Of a stretch of DNA of 64,000 bases, positions 7,793-17,226 are shown piece after piece. This DNA is from Agromyces archimandritae (GTDB taxonomy: Bacteria > Actinomycetota > Actinomycetes > Actinomycetales > Microbacteriaceae): NCBI RefSeq assembly GCF_018024495.1, contig NZ_CP071696.1:2294001-2358000 (forward strand), written 5' to 3'. The notes under the pieces were generated by a model. It searched no databases and had not been told where the DNA came from. It saw nothing but the letters and a program-made list of their open reading frames with translations. Within the stretch, counting starts at the first letter, position 1. Every line of letters begins with the position of its first letter. The position numbers and the translations under genes were made by a program.

Positions 7793-8935
7793 ATGAGCCA
7801 CGGCTTCGACACCACCGCCATCCACGCCGGCCAGGACTTCGACCCCACGACGGGCGCCGTCATCCCGCCGATCTACCAGACCTCGACGTTCGTGCAGGAC
7901 GGCATCGGGGGCCTCCGCGGAGGCTACGAGTACTCGCGCGGCGGCAACCCCACCCGCACCGCCCTCGAAACCCAGCTCGCCGCGATCGAGGGCGCAGCCC
8001 ACGGGCTCTCCTTCGCCTCGGGGCTCGCCGCCGAGGATGCACTGCTGCGCACCGTGCTCGCCCCCGGCGACCACGTCGTCATCGGCAACGACGTCTACGG
8101 CGGCACGCACCGGCTCATCCGCCTCATCCACGGCGCCTGGGGCATCGAGCACACCACCGCCGACACGAGCGATGCGGATGCCGTGCGCGCCGCCATCCGC
8201 CCCGAGACGAAAGTGCTCTGGGTCGAAACCCCCTCGAACCCGCTCATGAAGGTCACCGACATCGCCGCCGCGGCCGCCCTCGCCCGCGAGGCCGGCATCC
8301 TGCTGGTCGTCGACAACACTTTCGCGAGCCCCGCGCTGCAGCAGCCGATCGCGCTCGGCGCCGATGTCGTCGTGCACTCGACGACGAAGTACCTCGGCGG
8401 CCACTCCGATGTCGTCGGCGGCGCCGTCGTGCTGAACGACGAGGAGCTCGCCGCGAAGGTGCGCTTCACCCAGTTCGCGGCCGGCGCCGTGTCGGGGCCG
8501 TTCGACGCGTTCCTCACCTCCCGCGGCATCAAGACCCTCGGGGTGCGGATGCAGCGGCACTCGTCGAACGCCCTCGAGATCGCCCGCCGCCTCGATGAGC
8601 ATCCCGCGGTCGTCCGCGTCTACTATCCGGGGCTCGAATCGCACCCCGGGCACGAGCTCGCCGCCCGCCAGATGTCGGGCTTCGGCGGCATGCTCTCGCT
8701 CGAGCTCGCCGACGGCGCCGCCGCCCGGCGTTTCGCGGAATCCACGCAGCTGTTCCAGCTCGCCGAGTCGCTCGGCGGCGTCGAATCGCTCGTGAACCAC
8801 CCGTGGTCGATGACGCACGCCTCGGTGCGCGGCACCGACGCGGAGGTGCCGGAGGCGATCGTGCGCCTTTCGGTCGGCATCGAGGATGCCGCCGATCTGC
8901 TCGCCGACATCGACGGAGCGCTCGCGGCCGTGTGA
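7793..8935 (+). CDS. metB: Cystathionine gamma-synthase/gamma-lyase (Cys/Met metabolism PLP enzyme)
   Basis: 380 residues. It belongs to the Cys/Met metabolism PLP family, and makes or splits cystathionine. The start is ATG 7793, with GGAAG 8 bases upstream. PLP Lys is K199 in STTKYLGGHSD. Other family signatures are SRGGNPTR, FASGLAAEDA and LVVDNTFASP; the C-terminus has the SLGGVESLVNHPWSMTHA loop. It is 85 bases from cbs on the same strand. Sequence alone does not separate gamma-synthase (MetB) from gamma-lyase (Cth); the cbs neighbour favours a transsulfuration role either way. Confidence 0.9.
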   Translation: MSHGFDTTAIHAGQDFDPTTGAVIPPIYQTSTFVQDGIGGLRGGYEYSRGGNPTRTALETQLAAIEGAAHGLSFASGLAAEDALLRTVLAPGDHVVIGNDVYGGTHRLIRLIHGAWGIEHTTADTSDADAVRAAIRPETKVLWVETPSNPLMKVTDIAAAAALAREAGILLVVDNTFASPALQQPIALGADVVVHSTTKYLGGHSDVVGGAVVLNDEELAAKVRFTQFAAGAVSGPFDAFLTSRGIKTLGVRMQRHSSNALEIARRLDEHPAVVRVYYPGLESHPGHELAARQMSGFGGMLSLELADGAAARRFAESTQLFQLAESLGGVESLVNHPWSMTHASVRGTDAEVPEAIVRLSVGIEDAADLLADIDGALAAV

Positions 8936-8988
8936 CGGGGCGGCGCGGCTCGACTCCGCCCGGCTCCGCCGTAGCGGGCGGGCGGGCC

Positions 8989-9225
8989 TCAGGCGTCGTC
9001 GCGACGTGCCCGCGTGTGTCGGGTGTCGTCGTGAAGCGCCCGCGGGAGGAAGGCCCGCCGTCGCTCGCGCACGAACTGTGAAACGATCCCTGCCGCTGTG
9101 CATGACACGGCGAATACGACGGGCACCAGCCACTCGCGAACGCCGGACGGCGTCTGCCCGGCGAGCGCGACGAGCACCATGACGACGACGCCGATGAACA
9201 GCGGCGTCGTCAGCCTCTCCACCAT
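8989..9225 (-). CDS. Small two-span membrane protein, unknown function
   Basis: 78 residues with two hydrophobic segments (LFIGVVVMVLVALAGQ and WLVPVVFAVSCTAAGIVSQFV) and a basic C-terminal tail (RERRRAFLPRAL). The start is ATG 9225 behind a very strong AGGAGG ribosome-binding site (on the minus strand at about 9231-9237), so this is likely a real gene. I do not recognise the family. It is convergent with metB. Confidence 0.65.
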   Translation of the reverse strand: MVERLTTPLFIGVVVMVLVALAGQTPSGVREWLVPVVFAVSCTAAGIVSQFVRERRRAFLPRALHDDTRHTRARRDDA

Positions 9226-9332
9226 GACATGCCTCCTCTCGGGAAGCGTACCACCGCGCGATGGCAGGATTTCGACGAACCTTGTCGTAACTGCCAGCGG
9301 CGCCGCTGGTGCGGGGTGGTGATGATCGAGAC

Positions 9333-10658
9333 ATGACCATCACCGAAAGCGAAGCGAGCATGACCGAAGCGGCCCCCGCCCGCGGCGGCGCCCTCGGGCT
9401 CGGCCGTGGCACCGCCCTCTACGTCGCCGCCGTGCTCGGCACCGGCATCCTCGTGCTGCCGGGGCTGGCCGCATCGGCCGCCGGCCCGGCATCCATCGTC
9501 GCCGTCGCCGCCGTGCTCGCCCTCTCGATCCCGCTCGCCGGAACCTTCGCCGCGCTCGCCGCGCGGTTCCCGGATGCCGGGGGCGTCGCGAGCTTCGTGC
9601 GCCGCGCCCTCGGCGACACGGCCGCCCGCATGACCGGGTACTGGTTCTTCTTCGGCGTCTGCGTCGGCTACCCCGTCGTCGGCATGCTCGGCGGCGAATA
9701 CGTCGTCGCCGTGCTCGGCGTCGATCGCGCGGCCGTGCCGATCGTGGGGCTGGCGATCCTCGTCCCGCCGTTCATCGTCAACTGGTTCGGGGTGCGGGTG
9801 GCCGGGTGGCTGCAGTTCGCCCTCACCGGGCTGCTGCTCACCGTCGTCATCGGCACGGTCGCCGTCGCGTTCCCGCACGTCGAACCCGGCAACCTCACCC
9901 CGTTCCTGCCGAACGGCTGGGGCGGCGTCGGCACCGCGATCGGCCTCTTCGTGTGGGCCTTCGCCGGCTGGGAGGTCGGCACCCACATCGCCGGCGAATT
10001 CAAGAACCCCCGCCGCACCATCCCGATCGCCACCGGCATCGCGATCGTCGTCGTCGGCGCCGGCTACCTCGCGCTGCAGTTCATGACCGTCGGGGTGCTG
10101 GGGGTGGATGCCGGCGGCAGCGCCGTTCCCCTGCTCGACCTCGCCGCCGTCGCCGCGCCCGGCGTCGGGCCGGTGCTCGTCGCGATCATCGCGGCGGTCG
10201 TGACCCTCGGCGTCCTGAACTCCTACATGCCCGCATTCGGCAAGCTCGGCGCGGCGCTCGCCCGCGACGGCGACCTGCCCCGACCCCTCGCGCGCGGCGC
10301 CGAGGAGGGCGGGATCCCGCGCCCGGCGCTCGCCGTCACCGGCGTGCTGATCCTCGTCTACACGGCTCTCATGATCGGCAACGGGCTCGACCTGACCGCC
10401 TTCATCCTCATCCACACGAGCAACATGGTCGCCATCTACGCCGCCGGCATGGTCGCCGCCGTGCTGCTGCTGCGCCGCGGCAGCGCCGGCTGGTGGCTCG
10501 CCGTCGTCGCCGCCGCCTGCACCGCCGCCCTGCTCCTCCTCGCCTGGCAGAATCTCGCCGTGCCGCTCGCCCTCGCCGCCGCGGCGCTCGTCGTGGCCGC
10601 CGTGAAGCGCCGCCGGGCGGCGACCCCGGAAACCGAGCTGCGGAAGGACCCCGCATGA
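9333..10658 (+). CDS. APC-superfamily amino-acid permease
   Basis: 441 residues, about 12 hydrophobic spans, inner-membrane amino-acid transporter of the YjeH-like branch of the APC superfamily. The family glycine-rich first helix is visible (LYVAAVLGTGILVLPGLAA), as is the FAGWEVGTHIAGEFKNPRRTIP loop, which resembles the signature before helix 7. Start is ATG 9333; a second ATG at 9360 is possible, and neither has a strong ribosome-binding site. The substrate cannot be read from sequence. The gene stands alone, divergent from the small membrane protein. Confidence 0.85.
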   Translation: MTITESEASMTEAAPARGGALGLGRGTALYVAAVLGTGILVLPGLAASAAGPASIVAVAAVLALSIPLAGTFAALAARFPDAGGVASFVRRALGDTAARMTGYWFFFGVCVGYPVVGMLGGEYVVAVLGVDRAAVPIVGLAILVPPFIVNWFGVRVAGWLQFALTGLLLTVVIGTVAVAFPHVEPGNLTPFLPNGWGGVGTAIGLFVWAFAGWEVGTHIAGEFKNPRRTIPIATGIAIVVVGAGYLALQFMTVGVLGVDAGGSAVPLLDLAAVAAPGVGPVLVAIIAAVVTLGVLNSYMPAFGKLGAALARDGDLPRPLARGAEEGGIPRPALAVTGVLILVYTALMIGNGLDLTAFILIHTSNMVAIYAAGMVAAVLLLRRGSAGWWLAVVAAACTAALLLLAWQNLAVPLALAAAALVVAAVKRRRAATPETELRKDPA

Positions 10659-10759
10659 CCGGGCCCGCCGCCCGCACCTCCGCGCCCCGCCCCGCCGCCC
10701 CCTGGGCGCGAGGGGCGCGGTTCCTCGCCATGCCGTTGCCGATCTGCGAGACTGAACGC

Positions 10760-11065
10760 ATGGAGGCGGTCGCGTTCCTCGATACCGAGGCGATCCGGCG
10801 CGCCTGCGAGCGTCACGGAGTGGAACGGCTTCGCGTTTTCGGCTCGGTGCTCACCGATCGGTTCGACCCCGAGACGAGCGACGTCGATTTCCTCGTCGCT
10901 TTCCGGCCCGGGAGGCAGAACCTGTATGACGACTTCTTCGGGCTGAAAGCCGAACTCGAGCGGATCGTCGGCAGAGGCGTGGATCTCGTCGTCGAGCGGT
11001 CGATGAAGAACCCCTTCTTCCGGGCTTCGGTCCTCGGGAGCGCGCAGGACCTCTATGCGGCCTGA
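10760..11065 (+). CDS. MntA-like minimal nucleotidyltransferase antitoxin
   Basis: 101 residues. Minimal nucleotidyltransferase with the GS-x11-D-x-D pattern: G28-S29 (VFGSVL) and D41, D43 (SDVDFLV); the third carboxylate is probably D75 (GVDLVV). In MntA/HepT systems this protein AMPylates the HEPN toxin. The following frame overlaps it by 11 bases and is a HepT remnant (see 11055-11222), so the antitoxin is now without a complete toxin. Start is ATG 10760; a longer upstream frame exists but lacks family similarity. Confidence 0.85.
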   Translation: MEAVAFLDTEAIRRACERHGVERLRVFGSVLTDRFDPETSDVDFLVAFRPGRQNLYDDFFGLKAELERIVGRGVDLVVERSMKNPFFRASVLGSAQDLYAA

Positions 11066-11222
11066 ATCCGGTGCCCATCTCTGGGACGCTGCCGAGGCGG
11101 CTCGGCTGGTCCGCGACATCGATTACGAGATCGTGTGGCGGGCGGCGACGACCAGCATTCCCGCGCTGATCCCGGTCCTGGACGGACTCGTCGACGAGGC
11201 GAAGGGCGCCGCCGGGCTGTGA
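11055..11222 (+). pseudogene. Internally deleted HepT-like HEPN toxin
   Basis: A 55-codon frame overlapping mntA. Its first 19 residues (MRPESGAHLWDAAEAARLV) look like the start of a HepT protein, and the rest (RDIDYEIVWRAATTSIPALI) looks like its last helix. The middle of the usual 110-140-residue HEPN fold, including the R-x4-6-H nuclease motif, is absent. The frame is kept, as expected for a clean internal deletion. The product should be inert as a nuclease. Confidence 0.65.
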
Positions 11223-11286
11223 CGGCGACGCGCCGGATCGCGGCGAGGGGTCGCGCGCAGGGCGCCGGGTGCGCGAGCATGGAAGG

Positions 11287-12117
11287 ATGAGCGTCCCCTC
11301 GTATTCACTCCGCGACGGCAACTCCATTCCGGCCATCGGGCTCGGCACCTACGGTTTGAACGGGCCGGCTGGCACCGAGGCGATCGAGTCGGGCATCCAG
11401 GCCGGCTACCGCCTCGTCGATACCGCGGTGAACTACGGCAACGAGGCCGAGGTTGGGCAGGCGATCGCCGGCAGCGGGGTGGATCGGGGCGAACTCTTCC
11501 TGACGACGAAGCTGCCGGGCCGCCACCACGGCTACGACGAGACGCTCGCGAGCTTCGAGGAGTCGCGCGAGAAGCTCGACGTCGACTGGGTCGACCTGTA
11601 CCTCATCCACTGGCCGAACCCGTCCGTCGACAAGTACGTCGAGAGCTGGCGGGCGATGATCAACCTGCGCGAGCGGGGCCTGGCCCGATCCATCGGGGTG
11701 TCGAACTTCACGGCCCCGATGCTCTCGCGCCTCATCGACGAGACGGGTGTCGTGCCGGTCGTGAACCAGGTAGAACTGCACCCGTACTTCCCGCAGGAGG
11801 AGTTGCGCGCCTTCCACGACGAGCACGAGATCCGCACCGAGGCGTGGAGCCCGCTCGGGCGCAAGAGCGATCTGCTCGCCGAGCCCGTGCTCGCCGAGAT
11901 CGCCGCCGAGCACGGGGTGAGCGTCGCCCAGACGGTGCTCCGGTGGGACGTCGAGCACGAGGTCATCCCGATCCCGAAGTCCGCGCACGCCGCTCGGCAG
12001 CGCGAGAACCTCGACGTCTTCGGCTTCACTCTGCGCACCGAGGAGGTCGAGGCGATCTCCGCGCTCGCACGCGGGCGCATCTGGGGCGCCGACCCCGACG
12101 TGCACGAGGAGATGTAG
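11287..12117 (+). CDS. Aldo/keto reductase (2,5-diketo-gluconate reductase type)
   Basis: 276 residues, NADPH-dependent cytosolic oxidoreductase of the AKR5-like branch. Catalytic residues are in the expected places: Asp and Tyr in YRLVDTAVNYGNE, Lys in LTTKLPG and His in YLIHWPNP. The NADPH-binding tail is IPIPKSAHAARQREN. The start is ATG 11287, with GGAAGG directly upstream. Physiological substrate unknown. It is convergent with soxR. Confidence 0.9.
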   Translation: MSVPSYSLRDGNSIPAIGLGTYGLNGPAGTEAIESGIQAGYRLVDTAVNYGNEAEVGQAIAGSGVDRGELFLTTKLPGRHHGYDETLASFEESREKLDVDWVDLYLIHWPNPSVDKYVESWRAMINLRERGLARSIGVSNFTAPMLSRLIDETGVVPVVNQVELHPYFPQEELRAFHDEHEIRTEAWSPLGRKSDLLAEPVLAEIAAEHGVSVAQTVLRWDVEHEVIPIPKSAHAARQRENLDVFGFTLRTEEVEAISALARGRIWGADPDVHEEM

Positions 12118-12125
12118 GCCACGTC

Positions 12126-12154
12126 GGTGGATGCCGTGGCCCGCGGCATCCACC
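12126..12154. terminator. Hairpin between convergent genes, GTGGATGCC palindrome family
   Basis: Arms GGTGGATGCCG (12126-12136) and CGGCATCCACC (12144-12154), extendable by a G-T pair and two G-C pairs. It lies between the converging ends of the aldo-keto reductase and soxR, where a two-way terminator is expected. Confidence 0.6.
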
Positions 12155-12158
12155 CGCG

Positions 12159-12620
12159 TCAGTCCTCCTCGGTCCACCGCCTGGGGCCGGGGCCCGCGGC
12201 GGCCAGCCGATCGGCGGGGTTCTCGAGGGTGCAGACGCCGAGGCTCAGGCAGCCGCAGCCGATGCAGGTCGCGAGGTCGTCGCGCAGGTGCTCGAGGTCG
12301 GCGATGCGGCGTTCGAGGGCTTCGTGCCAGCGCGCCGAGAGGTGCATCCAGTCGCGGCGGGTCGGGATGCGCCGATCGGGCAGGCCGTCGAGGGCGTCGC
12401 GGATCTCGGCCAGGGGGATGCCGACACGCTGCGCGACCCGGATGAAGCTGATGCGGCGCAGCTCGGCCCGGCGGTACCGGCGGCGGTTGGCGTCGTCGCG
12501 CTCGGGGGCGAGAAGGCCCTCGCGCTCGTAGAAGTGCAGCGTCGAGATCGGCACGCCGCTGCGTGCGGCGACCTCGCCGACGGTGAGGCGGTCGTCTTTG
12601 CTGGGATGCACCGTGTCCAT
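12159..12620 (-). CDS. soxR: Redox-sensing MerR-family regulator SoxR
   Basis: 153 residues. The MerR winged-helix head is at the N-terminus (LTVGEVAARSGVPISTLHFYEREGLL). The [2Fe-2S] ligands are C119, C122, C124 and C130 (CIGCGCLSLGVC), the exact SoxR spacing CX2CXCX5C. The protein senses redox-active compounds. A minus-strand TATTGT (12634-12629) inside the SoxR box sits 8 bases before its ATG, so soxR is probably leaderless and autoregulated. Confidence 0.93.
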   Translation of the reverse strand: MDTVHPSKDDRLTVGEVAARSGVPISTLHFYEREGLLAPERDDANRRRYRRAELRRISFIRVAQRVGIPLAEIRDALDGLPDRRIPTRRDWMHLSARWHEALERRIADLEHLRDDLATCIGCGCLSLGVCTLENPADRLAAAGPGPRRWTEED

Positions 12621-12650
12621 TGACCTCAACAATACTTGAGGTTCTACGCT
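12620..12650 (+). promoter_or_regulatory. SoxR box in a long-spacer promoter
   Basis: Perfect inverted repeat ACCTCAA-N6-TTGAGGT (12623-12642), matching the known SoxR site. On the plus strand it sits between TTGACC (-35, 12620-12625) and TACGCT (-10, 12645-12650) with a 19-bp spacer, the over-long spacing that MerR-family activators correct by twisting DNA. Predicted transcription starts at or next to the efflux gene's start codon. Confidence 0.85.
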
Positions 12651-12661
12651 CGGGAAACGTG

Positions 12662-14044
12662 ATGACCGAAGACGCCGGCGCGCCGGCCGCGACCCGCCCT
12701 CCCGGCCCGCTCGCCCCCGAGGTCCGCTGGCTGTCGATCGGCATGTGCGCCCTCGTGTTCCTCGCCGCCTTCGAACAGCTCGCGGTGACGACCTCGATGC
12801 CGCTCGTCGCCCGCGAGCTCGGCGGCGAATCGCTCTACGCGCTCGCCTTCGCCGGGCCGCTGGCGATCGGGGTCGTCGGCACCGTCGTCGCCGGCAACTG
12901 GTGCGACCGCGCTGCCGTGCGCGCACCGCTGCTCGTCGGCGTCGGTCTCTTCGTCGCCGGGCTCCTCATCGCCGGCCTGGCCGTCACGATGCCGATGCTC
13001 GTCGTCGGCCGGCTCGTGCACGGCATCGGCGGCGGTGCGATCACGGTACCCCTCTACGTGCTCGTCGCGCGCGCCTACGCGCCGGCCGTTCGCCCGCGCA
13101 TCCTCGCCGGCTTCGCCGCCGCCTGGGTCGTTCCGGCCCTCATCGGGCCGGCGATCGCCGGCATCGTCGCCGACACAATCGGCTGGCGCTGGGTGTTCCT
13201 CGGCGTGATCCTGCTCGTGCTGCCGGCGCTCGCCGTCGTGCTGCCGGCGCTTCGGGGCCGGGATGCCGGGCCCGAAGCCGCGTCCGCGCCCTGGAACGCG
13301 CGGGCGATCGCCTGGTCGGCGGTCGCGGCCGTCACGGTCCTCGCGCTGACCTTGTCGGCCGAGCTGCCGCGGCCGGCTTCCTTCGTCGTCGGCGGGCTCG
13401 CCTTCGCCGCAGTGCTCGCCGCGATCCGCCCGCTGCTCCCGGCCGGCGTGCTCACCGCCCGGCGGGGCATGCCGTCGGTGGTGCTGCTGCGCCTGCTCAT
13501 CGGCGGCGCGTTCGTCGGCACCGAGGTGTACCTGCCGTACCTGCTGACCGGGCACTACCGCCTCGACGCCGCCGTCGCCGGCATCGCCCTGACGGGGTCG
13601 GGGCTCGCCTGGTCTGCGGCGTCGTGGCTGCAGGGGCGGGCGGGCGAGCGCCTGTCGAACGAGGCCGCGTTCCGCATCGGGACGGCTTCGCTCGCGCTCG
13701 CGATCGTCTGCTCGCTGGCGACGACGGTGTTCGCGTGGCCGGCGTGGGTCGCGATCGTCGGGTGGATCTTCGCCGGCTCCGGCATGGGACTCATGTTCCC
13801 GCGGACGATGGTCGCCGTGCTCGCCGATGCGGATCCGGCCGCGCAGGGGTTCGTGAGCTCGGCGGTGCAGGTGGTGGATGCCGTCGGACCGGCGCTCGCG
13901 CTCGCCCTCACTGCGGCGATCACCGCCGTCGTCGGTCACGGCGGCACGACATCGATCGTCCTCGGCTTCTGCCTGACGCTGGGGATCATGCTCGCCGCCG
14001 GCGCGCTCGCCTGGTCGGGCCGTACACGCCCCGCCTCGCACTGA
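12662..14044 (+). CDS. MFS drug-efflux transporter under SoxR control
   Basis: 460 residues with about 14 hydrophobic spans, major facilitator of the EmrB/QacA kind. The loop-2 motif is degenerate (AGNWCDRAAVRAPLLVG), while LVHGIGGGAITVPLYVLVARAYAP matches the motif near helix 5. The start is ATG 12662 or the GTG directly before it (12659), both predicted to be at the 5' end of the transcript. It is divergent from soxR, so a natural role is export of redox-active antibiotics or dyes. Confidence 0.87.
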   Translation: MTEDAGAPAATRPPGPLAPEVRWLSIGMCALVFLAAFEQLAVTTSMPLVARELGGESLYALAFAGPLAIGVVGTVVAGNWCDRAAVRAPLLVGVGLFVAGLLIAGLAVTMPMLVVGRLVHGIGGGAITVPLYVLVARAYAPAVRPRILAGFAAAWVVPALIGPAIAGIVADTIGWRWVFLGVILLVLPALAVVLPALRGRDAGPEAASAPWNARAIAWSAVAAVTVLALTLSAELPRPASFVVGGLAFAAVLAAIRPLLPAGVLTARRGMPSVVLLRLLIGGAFVGTEVYLPYLLTGHYRLDAAVAGIALTGSGLAWSAASWLQGRAGERLSNEAAFRIGTASLALAIVCSLATTVFAWPAWVAIVGWIFAGSGMGLMFPRTMVAVLADADPAAQGFVSSAVQVVDAVGPALALALTAAITAVVGHGGTTSIVLGFCLTLGIMLAAGALAWSGRTRPASH

Positions 14045-14228
14045 GCGCGGCGCGCACCCCTCCGCGCGCACTCCTCGGCACGCGCCGCGCACCCCCGCCC
14101 GCCCCGCAACCACGCTTCCGGAGATAACCCCGGTTTCGGATGGAATGAGCTGGATCCATCCGGAACGGTGGCGATCTCCGGAACGGTGGCGGTGCGGGGG
14201 CCGCGCCGGACTCGCCCGTTCGGGGTCC

Positions 14229-14276
14229 TTGACACCGGGCGGTTGCACGATGAGAATCGCGATGTGAACGGTCACA
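14229..14276 (+). promoter_or_regulatory. Promoter and LacI-type operator of the first sugar ABC operon
   Basis: TTGACA (14229-14234), 17-bp spacer, GAGAAT (14252-14257), then the palindrome TGTGAACGGTCACA (14263-14276) over the predicted start site. The same 14-mer lies upstream of araD. The preceding 180 bases (14045-14228) hold no gene that I can support. Confidence 0.75.
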
Positions 14277-14295
14277 CGAGGACGGCGAGGTCCGG

Positions 14296-15852
14296 GTGAA
14301 CGCAAGGCATGGGGCAGCACCGCTCCTCGAGATGCGCGGCATCACGAAGGAGTTCCCCGGCGTGCGCGCGCTCGCCGACGTGACGCTGACCGTGCGGCGC
14401 GGGGAGATCCACGCGATCTGCGGCGAGAACGGCGCCGGCAAGTCCACCCTCATGAACGTGCTCTCGGGCGTGTACCCCTTCGGCACCTATACGGGCGACA
14501 TCGTCGTGGACGGCGAGGTGATGCGCTTCGCCGGCATCCGCGCCTCCGAACAGGCCGGCATCGCGATCATCCACCAGGAGCTCGCGCTCATCCCCGAGCT
14601 GTCGATCACCGAGAACATCTTCCTCGGCAACGAGGTCGCAACCGGCGGCCGGATCGACTGGGTCGAGGCGACGTCCCGAGCCCGCGAACTGCTCGAACGC
14701 GTCGGCCTCCGCGAGGACCCGGACACGCAGATCAAGCACCTCGGCGTCGGCAAGCAGCAGCTCGTCGAGATCGCCAAGGCGCTCTCGCGCGATGTCGAAC
14801 TGCTCATCCTCGACGAACCGACCGCCGCCCTGAACGAGGGCGACTCGCGGCACCTCCTCGACATCATCCGCACCCTGCAGGGCCGCGGAATGACCTCCAT
14901 CATCATCAGCCACAAGCTCGCCGAGATCGAGGCGATCGCCGACTCCATCACGATCATCCGCGACGGCCGCGTCGTCGAGACCCTCGACGTCGGTGCGGGC
15001 GGCGTCGACGAGGACCGCATCATCCGCGGGATGGTCGGCCGCAGCCTCGACCGCCGCTTCCCCGACCGCACGCCCGACATCGGCGAGGTGTTCTTCGAGA
15101 TCCGCGACTGGACGGTGCAGCACCCGGCCATCCCCGAACGGCTCGTCGCGAAGAGCGCGAGCCTCACCGTGCGCCGCGGCGAGATCGTCGGCCTCGCCGG
15201 GCTCATGGGCGCCGGCCGCACCGAGCTGGCGATGAGCATCTTCGGACGCAGTTACGGCACCTACCTGTCGGGCACGATGTTCAAGGACGGCCGTCCCATC
15301 GTGCTGCACAACGTGCAGTCCGCCATCGACCACGGGCTCGCCTACGTCAGCGAGGACCGCAAGCAGCTCGGCCTGAACCTGCTCGACACCGTCAAGCGTT
15401 CGATCGTCTCGGCGGGGCTCGGCAAGATCGCGCGTGCCGGCGTCGTCGACGACACCCGCGAGTTCCGCGTCGCCGAGGACTACCGGCAGCAGCTCCGGAT
15501 CAAGACGCCGAGCGTCGACGACGGCGTCGGTACGCTCTCGGGCGGCAACCAGCAGAAGGTCGTCCTCGCCAAGTGGATGTTCACGGATCCCGAACTGCTC
15601 ATCCTCGATGAACCCACCCGCGGCATCGACGTCGGCGCGAAGTACGAGATCTACACGATCATCCAGGCCCTCGCGGCCGCCGGCAAGGGCGTGCTGCTCA
15701 TCTCGAGCGAGCTGCCCGAGCTGCTCGGGATCGCCGACCGCATCTACACCGTCTTCGAGGGGCGCATCACCGACTGCATCGATGCGGCCGGAGCGAGCCC
15801 GGAGGCCCTCATGCGCAGCATGACCCGGACGAGGAAGAAGGACGTAGCGTGA
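14296..15852 (+). CDS. Sugar ABC importer ATP-binding protein, system 1 (MmsA/GguA type)
   Basis: 518 residues with two fused ATPase domains, as in RbsA/XylG/GguA/AraG. First domain: Walker [10 protein letters not shown], signature [13 protein letters not shown], Walker [11 protein letters not shown]. Second domain: a degenerate Walker A (LMGAGRTEL), signature [14 protein letters not shown] and Walker [15 protein letters not shown]. The start is GTG 14296. Its stop overlaps the permease start (GTGA). It energises the permease encoded next, and is probably part of L-arabinose uptake given the operator shared with araD. Confidence 0.92.
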   Translation: MNARHGAAPLLEMRGITKEFPGVRALADVTLTVRRGEIHAICGENGAGKSTLMNVLSGVYPFGTYTGDIVVDGEVMRFAGIRASEQAGIAIIHQELALIPELSITENIFLGNEVATGGRIDWVEATSRARELLERVGLREDPDTQIKHLGVGKQQLVEIAKALSRDVELLILDEPTAALNEGDSRHLLDIIRTLQGRGMTSIIISHKLAEIEAIADSITIIRDGRVVETLDVGAGGVDEDRIIRGMVGRSLDRRFPDRTPDIGEVFFEIRDWTVQHPAIPERLVAKSASLTVRRGEIVGLAGLMGAGRTELAMSIFGRSYGTYLSGTMFKDGRPIVLHNVQSAIDHGLAYVSEDRKQLGLNLLDTVKRSIVSAGLGKIARAGVVDDTREFRVAEDYRQQLRIKTPSVDDGVGTLSGGNQQKVVLAKWMFTDPELLILDEPTRGIDVGAKYEIYTIIQALAAAGKGVLLISSELPELLGIADRIYTVFEGRITDCIDAAGASPEALMRSMTRTRKKDVA

Positions 15853-17189
15853 GCGAGCAGGGCAAGCGCGGCGGCTTCGCCGACATCCGCAAGATGTTCG
15901 GCGGCGGCCAGTCGACGCTCAGGCAGTTCGGCATCCTCGGCAGCCTGATCGTCATCATCGTGATCTTCCAGATCTGGACCGACGGGCTGACCCTGTCGCC
16001 GACGAACCTCATCAACGTCGTCAACCAGTACAGCTACATCCTGATCCTCGCCATCGGCATGGTGATGGTCATCATCATGGGCCACATCGACCTCTCGGTC
16101 GGATCCATCGCCGCGTTCGTCGGCATCGTCGTGGCGACCTCGATGGCCGACTGGGGGCTGCCGTGGTGGGCGGCGATCATCCTCGGCCTCGTCGTCGGGG
16201 CGATCATCGGCGCCTGGCAGGGCTTCTGGGTCGCCGTCGTCGGGGTGCCGGCGTTCATCGTGACCCTGGCGGGCATGCTCATCTTCCGCGGCGCGAACCA
16301 GTACTGGGGCAACTCGACGACGGTGGCCGTGCCCGAGGAGTTCTGGGTGATCGGCTCGGGCTACCTGCCCGAGCTGGACGTGCCGTTGGACTTCAACGTG
16401 CTGACGATGGTGCTCGGCATCCTCGGGGCCGGATGGATCGTCTTCCACGAGTGGAATCAGCGGCGCGTGCAGAAGAAGATGGGATCCGAACGCGCACCCG
16501 TCTGGGTGAGCGTCGTGAAGGTCGTCGTCGTCGCCGGCGTCATCCTCTGGGCGGCGTGGCTGTTCGCGACCGGCCGGCCCGGCACGAGTTTCCCGGTCTC
16601 GGGCATCATCCTCGTCGCCCTCATCATCGTGTACTCCTTCATCACCCGCCGCACGGTGCTCGGCCGGCATATCTACGCGGTCGGCGGCAACCGCGCCGCC
16701 GCGACCCTGTCGGGTGTGAAGGATCGCTGGGTCGACTTCTTCGTCATGATGAACATGTCGGTGCTGGCGGCCCTGGCCGGCATGATCTTCGTGGCGCGCG
16801 CCCGGGCATCCGGCCCGCAGGACGGCAACGGCTGGGAGCTCGACGCGATCGCCTCGGTCTTCATCGGCGGCGCGGCCGTCTCGGGCGGTATCGGCACCGT
16901 GATCGGCTCGATCGTCGGCGGCCTCGTGATGGCGTTCCTGAACAACGGCCTGCAGCTCATCGGTGCCGGCGCCGACGTCGTGTCGATGGTCAAGGGCCTC
17001 GTGCTGCTCCTGGCCGTGGGGGTGGATGTGCTGAGCAAGCGGCAGGGCCGCCCCTCGATCCTCGGGATCTGGAGCCGGCGCCGACGTGCGCGCCTGTTGT
17101 CGGGCGCGCCCGAAGAACCTCCGCTCGTCGAACCGACGAGCGGAACCCCGGAGACGGTCGAACCGGCCGACGTGCCTCGCAACAGCTAG
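15849..17189 (+). CDS. Sugar ABC importer permease, system 1 (MmsB/GguB type)
   Basis: 446 residues, about 10 membrane spans, of the BPD_transp_2 family (RbsC/XylH/AraH). Recognisable segments are [23 protein letters not shown] and [21 protein letters not shown], and [19 protein letters not shown] is the typical cytoplasmic loop. GTG start overlaps the ATPase stop by four bases. The C-terminal tail after the last span is about 45 residues and hydrophilic ([11 protein letters not shown] then a Glu/Pro-rich end), longer than in system 2. Confidence 0.9.
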   Translation: MSEQGKRGGFADIRKMFGGGQSTLRQFGILGSLIVIIVIFQIWTDGLTLSPTNLINVVNQYSYILILAIGMVMVIIMGHIDLSVGSIAAFVGIVVATSMADWGLPWWAAIILGLVVGAIIGAWQGFWVAVVGVPAFIVTLAGMLIFRGANQYWGNSTTVAVPEEFWVIGSGYLPELDVPLDFNVLTMVLGILGAGWIVFHEWNQRRVQKKMGSERAPVWVSVVKVVVVAGVILWAAWLFATGRPGTSFPVSGIILVALIIVYSFITRRTVLGRHIYAVGGNRAAATLSGVKDRWVDFFVMMNMSVLAALAGMIFVARARASGPQDGNGWELDAIASVFIGGAAVSGGIGTVIGSIVGGLVMAFLNNGLQLIGAGADVVSMVKGLVLLLAVGVDVLSKRQGRPSILGIWSRRRRARLLSGAPEEPPLVEPTSGTPETVEPADVPRNS

Positions 17190-17226
17190 CGCGCGACCGC
17201 CTCCACGAGCAGAAAGTGACGGATCG

